NCBI RefSeq assembly: GCF_958298935.1
Contig: NC_084942.1
Location: 8,315,501 to 8,379,500, forward strand
Direction: 5' to 3'
Source: Phragmites australis
Lineage: Eukaryota; Streptophyta; Magnoliopsida; Poales; Poaceae
Length of the DNA stretch: 64,000 nt
Both the position numbers and the translations under genes were made by a program. Positions 56,836-64,000 of this stretch are shown one piece after another. The first letter of the stretch is position 1. Every line of letters starts with the position of its first letter. The notes under the pieces were generated by a model. It ran no database searches, was not told where the DNA came from, and saw nothing but the letters and a program-made list of their open reading frames with translations.

Positions 56836-59440
56836 CTAGACAACAGGTACATCACCAAGTGCATTTTTGGGACAATATTTGTACGTGTGACCTGTTTCAT
56901 TGCACTGACTGCATCGCTTGACCCTAGGGCCAGCCTCGGATTCATCCATATCGTTGCGAATCCGATGAGTTTGTCTTCGGCCAGGTGCATTCTTCATCTT
57001 TTCCAAATCAGGCACATATATTCTTGCAGGCCCTGGATTACTTGTAAAAGTGTCAACAATGCCGTAACCATACAGCTCATGATTCCAGGTGTTGAGTATT
57101 TGATCTTTCATAAAATACTTTGAAACATATTGCCTGGGAAGCATATGGTGCTCCGCACACGCAGCTATGACGTGTGTACAAGGTTTGTGGAGTAATTATG
57201 GCTTCTGGCAACTACAGATGCATGTCCCACTCCTTAGCACACACTCTTGAACATGCCGCTGACGTCTACCCCCCCCCCCTCCGACCCTTATCCCGGCATA
57301 GGACACTGAACTTGTGCTCCGCAGTCCCCTCTTGATTTGCGCGATGCATGTGGGCCTTCTTATTTGCCTTCTCCATGTACTCACATAGCATCCGTCCGTA
57401 AAGCATACAATTGTCCTCCATTACAATCTTAGCAACTGCATACCGATCAATAAAGTACTTACAAGTCCTATGCAAAATGCCTTCTATAATTCCAACTAGT
57501 GGTAGGGACCTCATTCCTTGCATGACTCAGTTATAAATCTCTGCAAGATTTGTAGTCATTACTCCATACCTTGCACCACCATTGTCATACAACAGAGCCC
57601 ATTTTTCATTTGGCTCATTACGTATCCACTGTGAGAAGCTCCTAATAGATGAGCCTGATCTCCTTACTATCTGCGGAGTATCGGTTGGAAGAGGTCCGAG
57701 AGCTATTGGTTCATCACCGTTAGGTGCAGCCTCCGCAGTTTATTTTAGAGTCAGTTCATCAAGTCTTGCCCATAGCGCATTTAACTTCTGTTGCTGGTTT
57801 TGACTACACAACTTTTTGAAAAGCTTCATCAACTCTTTGTTTTTAAACTATCTGTAGAAGTTCGCACCCATACGGCGCATGCACCACCTCCTTTTGAGGT
57901 CGGGCCACTGTGCTGCTACACCTCGTCGAACACTACCATGTTACATATCCAGCAAAGCCTGCAACAATCCTGCATGTCTATCATGAATGAGACACATATC
58001 TGGTCGGTCAAGAACAATTGCATGTTTGACCCACTCTAGGAACCAATACCAGCTGTCCCCGTTCTCACTCTCCACGAAAGGAAACCCTAGTGGCAGGACT
58101 TGGTTGTTACCGTCGACCCCAATTGCAGACAATATCTTCCTTTTATACTTCCCAGTCAGGAATGTTCCATCTAGGCATATGATGGGTCGGCAATATCGAA
58201 ATGCTTTGATAGTTGCAGCGAATGTAAAGAAAGCACGCTGCAACACTCTTTTCCCGCTGTACTCCACATCAGTACAGGGGTAATGCTTGATATCATAGTA
58301 GCTGCCTGGGTTCCTTCCACAAATTGTGGCTAATTAACGAGGTAGATTGTGATATGAATCTTCATATGTTCCGAACCTCATCTCAATAGCCTTTTGTTTC
58401 GCCCTCCATGCCTTCGCATAGTTTATTGTGTACTGGAACCTTTGCTCAATAGCACGGATTATTGATCATGGCTCATACCTTAGGTTGTCCACAATCTCCC
58501 CGTAAATAACATTTGCAATGAAGGCAGATGACAAGTTCCGGTGGGCGAACTCTATTTCCTCAATGTGACAATTATGTTCCTTAACTATTGAGCACTGCCA
58601 GTAGTCTACCCATTTCCCTCTGAATGCGTGCACCCACCAAGGACACTGCGGCACCAAACACTTCACAACGTACTCCCTTTTACTGGATTTAACATCCTTG
58701 AATTGCCTCCGAAGAGACAATGACTAGAATTTCACTACACCAATAACTACCTCCTTTGTAGGGTACATAGCACCCTGTGACACCTCGTTCTCATGGTACT
58801 GCCACGGTTTTTGGTCAGCCTTGCTAACCACCATCTTCGAAAATTCATGATCCCTCCACTCTGCAGGAACTTGAGCATTACCCTTCTCGTCAGATGAATC
58901 CCCATCGGCAAGGCCTTCCTCCAACTTTTCATCCTCCAACTCCATATCTTCAATGATGCTAGGGATGTGCTCCCCTTCATCAACTACACCCATCGGTTGC
59001 AGCTCTGGAATATCACCAACATCCTCCCTGGACCCGACATTAGCCGCCTTTGATTCATCTTCCATTGTCTCACTTGGTCCTACTACTGCTTCCGCAGAGT
59101 TCACCTCAGTTTGATCTTTCAGGTACGCCTCAGCTAACAAAAGCAGCGACAGGCCACGTTCACAACATATATCTATATACTGTCTCCAAGTTGATGTGGC
59201 TTCGATAGGAACAAGCTCACCAAAGTATCCATGACTAGCATGGCTGAGGACAGCTTTCAACTTCAGCTCATGTTGCTGCGGATCCAGTTGGAAAAACCTC
59301 ATGAGTTATTTGCACACACCTACAATGGTCCTCTCATTAGCTTTACTAAGACCCTTCATGACATGACGAAATCCAGACAGATCTACACCGTTAGGACCGT
59401 ACCTAATTTCACCTCACCATATATATCTAAAAAATTAATT
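56836..59440 (-). pseudogene. MuDR-type transposase of MULE copy 2 (broken)
   Basis: The N-terminal part reads SGFRHVMKGLSKANERTIVG (59385-59330). An acidic linker lies at 59050-58880. The MuDR domain (CLVPQCPWWVHAFRGKWVDY) lies at 58670-58610. The DDE core has IICLDGTFLTGKYKRKILSA and LIHDRHAGLLQALLD, so the second Asp is present, unlike copy 1. The SWIM finger (CSCQKP*LLHKPCTH) and CCHC knuckle (CSQCNETGHTYKYC) follow, with the stop at 56836. Shared stops with copy 1 lie at 58724-58726 and 58466-58468. Private stops include CK*LMRFF, LPR*LATIC, FYR*FKNK and KP*LLH. No intron is required. Confidence 0.9.
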
Positions 59441-60110
59441 TATCTGTCATCACTGGAAACACCCATAAGCATAACCAATGTTAAGACCAACAAACTATAT
59501 TTCTAATTATCGGATAAAATAATTTACTGACACCGATTCATACATAACAATAGGTTTTCAATACTAGTCCTAACCAAACTAACCTATAAATATCACTCTA
59601 TACAATCTATATTTACTACCTATTGTACCGTGTGCAAATTAAACGCTACCATTTTCTAAATGCTACATCCTAGGTTCACAAATTATCATATACTGCTACC
59701 TCCTATGTCGCACATTACAACCCTAATATAGTAATAATAATATTCTATATTTCACTGCTATCGTACAATTTTCTAAACCCTAGGTCATACATATCTAAAA
59801 CCTATGTCATATACTACTACTGCACTAATTAACAACAATAAAAGGAAAAAAAGACTTACCCAAAAATAATCTTCAAATCCGCGGCTCAAATGCCGCAGGG
59901 CTTCACCAGGCTCTCTTCCTCCCCTCTCCTCTCCTCTCCTCTCCTCCCTCTTCTCAATTTTTTCTTTTTTCTGAATAAAATGAGATTTTGGGATAATTTT
60001 AGCCCCTTTTATAGAAGAGGCCGGATGGGGGGGAGCCGAGCAGCGCGAGCGGGAAGGCCCCTTACCGCCCCCTGCGGTTAGGTGGCCTAACCGTCCTCTC
60101 AGAGGGCTGC
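59441..60110. other. 5' leader and right subterminal region of MULE copy 2
   Basis: AT-rich with aaaccctaggtcata-like repeats and a CT-rich run (about 59918-59950), as in copy 1. The GC-rich palindromic repeats near 60062-60110 are fewer than in copy 1. Confidence 0.5.
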
Positions 60111-60202
60111 AGACGCCTAGTTTTACAATTTCTCCTACGAAAAATCTATTTATTTAAATTTTTAATAAAAAAATAAAAAAATAAAAAACCTCAAATGGTC
60201 AA

Positions 60203-60278
60203 GGCCAAGAAAAGGGACACCTCTGGCCCAGGCCTAGGTACGGAGTCAGGCCCAACGTGCAAAGCCTCCTTATTCACA
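60203..60278 (-). other. Short flank right of MULE copy 2
   Basis: About 75 bases separate the MULE from a Helitron-like terminus. It may be the continuation of the LINE into which the MULE inserted; it is too short to prove. Confidence 0.35.
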
Positions 60279-60289
60279 CTAGTTAAATG

Positions 60290-61945
60290 TCCGTGCGTTG
60301 TAATGAGAGCTGAAAATTTCATAAGATAATATTGTTGATTGGGTGAAACACGTGCAAACAATTGGCCATACGCTGGGGATTACACATAAAAGAAATTCAT
60401 GCCTACAACTAAACCATGTATCCTATACAGAGATTGGTTAAAGACCATAGTGACCGGCCGGATACAGCATGGGACATGAATGCATGCACGCATAACGGGA
60501 GCCATTTTTTTTCATACGATAGTAAAGTAATGCAAAATAACACAACATATCCTTGTAACTTGTCCTCGTATATTTATAGAATGGATCGCCTTACACCTCC
60601 AAGCTCATAGGCAACATAGTCGAGTCCCAAGCTTGAGCCTATACACCTCCAAGCTCCAAGCTCAGGATCACCTTACAATAAAATGGCATGAATCATTTGT
60701 AAATGATAAAACTGCTCCAGTAACCAAACAATCAATGTTAAATTAATTTACATTGACCATACATTGTTCATCCCAACCACATAAACATTGGCCGAGGTAT
60801 CATTTTACTGCAAAGGGGAGTACAGATATTGGTCCAATTCGCTAGTTCAGGTAACATTCGGATACTTTACCACATCGTCAAGTGTAACAAAATGGCAGCA
60901 TGTCAGCATGTGTTAAATGAAAGAAAGGAATATGACAGTATGGTCTTGTGGAGATATATATCTCATCTGTTTGTATTGGTCAAATTTAAGAACCAACAGC
61001 TAACTCAAGCTTACATAGATCTCATCCTGAACAGTTAAAAGAGCAGTCAGCATGGCGGTGCAAGAATAGTTCCCAAAAGATTTGCACGGACAAGTAAGGT
61101 CTCAAGTGCAACCGATACTTTGGGAAAGAAAAAGCAAAATCGATAGGATAGTAGATATGCAAGTAATTGCATAAATTTGAAGGACTGAGAAACCTTGCTC
61201 AGTCTGACAGAGGTAAAGCAAGGATCAAATATACAAATGCCCCATAGTGATTAATGCATGGTACGCAGGCCTCCATCTTTTTAATCTTTTCCATGTTATT
61301 TTCTTTCTTTTTTTGTTATGCCAAATCTTCATTTAAGCTGTCAAGCTATGTATGGTGCCTTGCCTATATGGGCATTATCTGCACGTGCAACTGCAATTTT
61401 TTTGACAATCTAAGTATATATATTATAGAAGGAAAGCACAAGTTGCTAGATGTCCAATATTCAAGCAGCAATGCTTAGCCTCGCACAATATTGATAACTT
61501 CTTAACTGTGAACTGCAAAAAATTACATGGCTGTTTCCATCCAACTGAAGCCATTACAATTCAATAATCAGAACTGCCATCAAGTTCACAACCAATATCA
61601 TATTTATCAATATACAGTAAAAAAGCAAGAACATAATACCTGCATTAAGAGGTTGGTACAGTCCCTTGAATCATTGAATCATTCATTCGCAATCTGTAGC
61701 TACCATGCCCAGTCCTTACAGTTTCAATCTATAGCACAATGCAGATGAAACTCAAAATGATATCTACTACTTTATTATAACAACTGAAAAAAAAAATCCT
61801 TCTTAAGGAGTGTCACACTTACTGTGTATTTGCTCCCCTCTATATTAAAATTAACTGTTGAAGTGACAAGGGATATGCTGCAGATAAGAATTATTGGTCA
61901 ACCATCTTTCACCTTCAAAAAGCATCCAGAATTAAACCTACAAAG
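60290..61945. other. Stretch without recognised genes
   Basis: AT-rich, with one short imperfect repeat (tacacctccaagctc at about 60592 and 60641). The small plus-strand ORFs show no family features. Confidence 0.4.
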
Positions 61946-61950
61946 CGTAC

Positions 61951-62025
61951 CTTTGTTGGAATCTGACCCTTGGTGAGATAACTAACATAATCAGTAACAC
62001 TGGCTGCGTTGGTGGTTACTGTTTT
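61951..62025 (-). CDS. Exon-like fragment of an unidentified gene
   Basis: It is bounded by acag/ on the acceptor side and /gtacgc on the donor side. It encodes TVTTNAASVTDYVSYLTK and then GQIPTK, 25 codons exactly. I do not recognise the protein. Confidence 0.45.
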
Positions 62026-62556
62026 CTGTAGCATGCAACAATGATTTAAGGGAAATTATACCATACTGATATATGTTTTCCAGTAGCTTGACAAAGGTGC
62101 TAGCATGTGTGGTATGGTTTCGTCAACTTACATATAAAGCTCGACCAACCACTGAAATATACCAAGGGAGCCTCTCAGCTTGAACACACAGCTATTCTTG
62201 TATCCAGCCAACCAGTATGAATATTATTTTCTCATATAGGGAAATTGCACCATGGGTTTAGTTTTAAGGGAAAACTAAACGTAAAATGATAGTATAAAAC
62301 TAAAAAAAATGCTTCAAAAGGAAGTAAATATTTTCTTGCATTCAAGAGACCTAAAACTAGCAGCTTGTTATAGCGTGGGAATGAACAGATGTGCTGTTAT
62401 GGATAGGGAGTTGGTACAATGGTACGCAATTTCCGTCAGACTCGTTTTCCAACTCACCCTACAGTTCAGCATGCAACAACTTGCAACAGAGGTAAAATGA
62501 TTCTTGCCCAGTCTTAATTAATGCAATCAGAGACAGATGGATGCATGAACACTCAC

Positions 62557-62642
62557 CAGCAGTAACAATGGGTGAGAGAGTTAAAAACATTTTGTTGCGA
62601 TGATCAAATCTCCTTACTTCGGCAGTGGTCAAGCAGGTTGGC
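62557..62642 (-). CDS. Exon-like fragment of an unidentified gene
   Basis: It encodes TTAEVRRFDHRNKMFLTLSP and then IVTA, with a donor /gtgagt at the left end. The acceptor side (tcgag/) is weaker. Confidence 0.35.
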
Positions 62643-62699
62643 CTCGAAAACATGGTAAAGCAGAAGAACAGAAGTTGACGGCGCTCATCATGAGATTGT

Positions 62700-63125
62700 A
62701 AAGAAAGTAAAAATAGGGTCGATAACAAACAACCTCGCGAGCTTGCTTGTTAGGATAAGAAGAGATAATCTTAAGCATGCGACAAGCCTTCTGGTAGAGG
62801 ACGCAACAAACTTTGTGGTAGCTGGGCCCGCGTGCTCGATGAGAGGCTCATCGGTCATCATCTCCGACAGAGGCCGACTTCGTCGCAGTGGCTGGGACAC
62901 GTTGTCGACGCGAGGCTCCCCTCCGTCCGAGGTCACGTTGTTGCTCTGCTCTGCTTTCCGGTGGCGCTGCCGACGGCTAATGGCCTCACACAGCCAATAT
63001 GTGCGCGCCCGGCCGCGTACGCACAGGCACGCGCCGCCTTCCTTCCGCCGAGGACCACTCGCGTGCCACAGCGCCGCAAACCACCGTGCGAGGCCGACCC
63101 AATCCCAGTTGCGGTATAAAAACAC
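62700..63125 (-). other. GC-rich segment with ORFs on both strands
   Basis: About 62830-63110 is clearly GC-richer than its surroundings. It is open on the minus strand (with RKAEQSNNVTSDGGEPRVDN) and on the plus strand. GC-rich isolated blocks like this are typical of grass first exons or of captured fragments. No known motif was found. Confidence 0.35.
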
Positions 63126-63508
63126 TAACATTTTTCTGCAAAAATGCCAAAACAATATGAAACTGATGCAGGAAGGAAAATAATCAAATCAAATGTAGTG
63201 CGCTGGCGATATTTTAGGATAAGAATCAACAAGACATGAGCAGAAATCGATCAAAAGATCACTCTTTTCCAAATCTTAAGCGAAACCACGTATCCGGGGA
63301 GCATGGTTAATTTGGCTCCATAAACCAGGTACTATCTACTTGAATAACTTGGGTACATGCTACATGGATTCCACTTTTGGCATTGATTCAGGGAATGAAC
63401 ACAGTAACATTACCGAATCAACAAAATGCAGCAGCATTTATTTTAGAAAAAAGGGGGCAAGCATAAGTTTTTAGGAAGGTATGTCACAAATAAATATTAA
63501 AAACTTAC

Positions 63509-63571
63509 CTTGCCAAGTCGCACAGTGTCTGTTGTAATATAGGTGGTGCCTCTCATATCAAATATCTCAAG
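63509..63571 (-). CDS. Exon-like fragment of an unidentified gene
   Basis: A 63-base, 21-codon exon with acceptor ttcag/ and donor /gtaagt, both strong consensus. It encodes EIFDMRGTTYITTDTVRLGK. A further open stretch (SLDYYPQQNRSILIHVTC) lies upstream at about 63735-63670. Function unknown. Confidence 0.5.
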
Positions 63572-63739
63572 CTGAAGAGGAATAAAACAAATTTTCAGTA
63601 AGCTAACAAGCAAAAATATGGGGATATTACTGACTGAATATGCAAAATTAATTATGCGCTCAGTCACCAAAGTTTGGCAAGTTACATGAATCAAGATGCT
63701 CCTGTTCTGTTGAGGATAATAGTCCAATGACAAGGGCAT

Positions 63740-64000
63740 CAGCTTAGCGTATGCACAATCATATTATCAATTTTGCAAACTAACCAACTACAGCATTAGC
63801 ATGAAACAGTTAAATGCCATCAAATTTATAGAAAGAAAGCCACTCATATTTCACTGGATTTTTTTTTACATCTCTCGAATCACATATTTTTATTATCTCT
63901 AGACCATCGATGCATCTCATCAAACACCTTGGTGATCACTAATTACGTTGGTGTTATCATGCATAAACAGAAGAAAATCTTGCCTCTTGCACTGATGGTG
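63740..64000. other. Window end, no recognised gene
   Basis: AT-rich sequence, probably intronic for the minus-strand gene fragments to the left. Confidence 0.3.

Larger units (their letters stand above)
53422..60193 (-). mobile_element. Mutator-like element (MULE) copy 2, three-gene type, complete ends
   Basis: The terminal inverted repeats are AT-rich: left gagtttttttatttttata, right (reverse complement) gaggttttttatttttttat, both followed by a shared ttaaataaatag segment. The flanks aaaggtcaa (53413-53421) and aaatggtcaa (60193-60202) look like a slightly decayed 9-bp TSD. The three genes have the same order and strand as in copy 1. Subterminal palindromic arrays lie at both ends. Confidence 0.88.
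60279..64000 (-). mobile_element. Candidate second Helitron (3' end on the minus strand; 5' end not in view)
   Basis: The minus strand reads caacgcacggacatttaactag and then t. This is the common grass Helitron 3' end (CGCACGG..., CTAG, T next). No Rep gene is seen. Exon-like pieces with consensus splice sites lie to its right on the same strand, as expected for gene capture. The extent is unknown. Confidence 0.4.

Noticed and set aside
1..64000. CRISPR arrays, operons, ribosome-binding sites or phage-like systems
   Set aside because: Introns, retrotransposon polyproteins and grass gene families show this is plant nuclear DNA; no regularly spaced repeats of CRISPR type were seen.

Overview
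This window reads as plant nuclear DNA from a grass, most likely a panicoid. It contains GT-AG introns, a grass-type DUF4220/DUF594 gene, and remains of MULE, CACTA, Helitron, Gypsy, Copia and LINE elements. I found no intact single-copy host gene and nothing prokaryotic. Almost every coding region is broken, so the window is best read as layers of insertions.

Layout: 1-5917 is a MULE (copy 1, minus strand, cut by the window edge). 5918-7403 is host flank. A DUF4220/DUF594 gene starts at 7404 and ends at 28125, in four pieces. A non-autonomous Gypsy-like LTR element (7610-12935, TSD aaccg), a CACTA element (about 13085-17088) and a related full-length but dead Gypsy element (18785-27944, TSD acctg) separate the pieces. 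28126-29308 is downstream flank. 29309-32177 is the 3' end of a SIRE/Maximus-type Copia element. 32178-35696 is a short Copia element with gag and protease only. About 35700-40469 is a third, internally deleted Copia element that itself carries a 476-bp MITE with a perfect 9-bp TSD.

From 40475 rightwards lies a minus-strand LINE. It is split by a 10.1-kb Helitron (about 42976-53102) carrying a Rep-helicase gene and an RPA-like gene. It is split again by a second copy of the MULE (53422-60193). Just beyond, at 60279, there is a Helitron-like 3' terminus. Exon-like fragments of an unidentified minus-strand gene lie to its right, up to the window end.

The least ordinary content is the two-copy MULE. 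Both copies carry the same three genes in the same order: a MuDR-type transposase with SWIM and zinc-knuckle fingers, a spliced plant mobile domain (PMD) protein, and a small spliced GRF-like zinc-finger protein. The two copies share two in-frame stop codons in the transposase, which suggests they spread after the enzyme was already broken.
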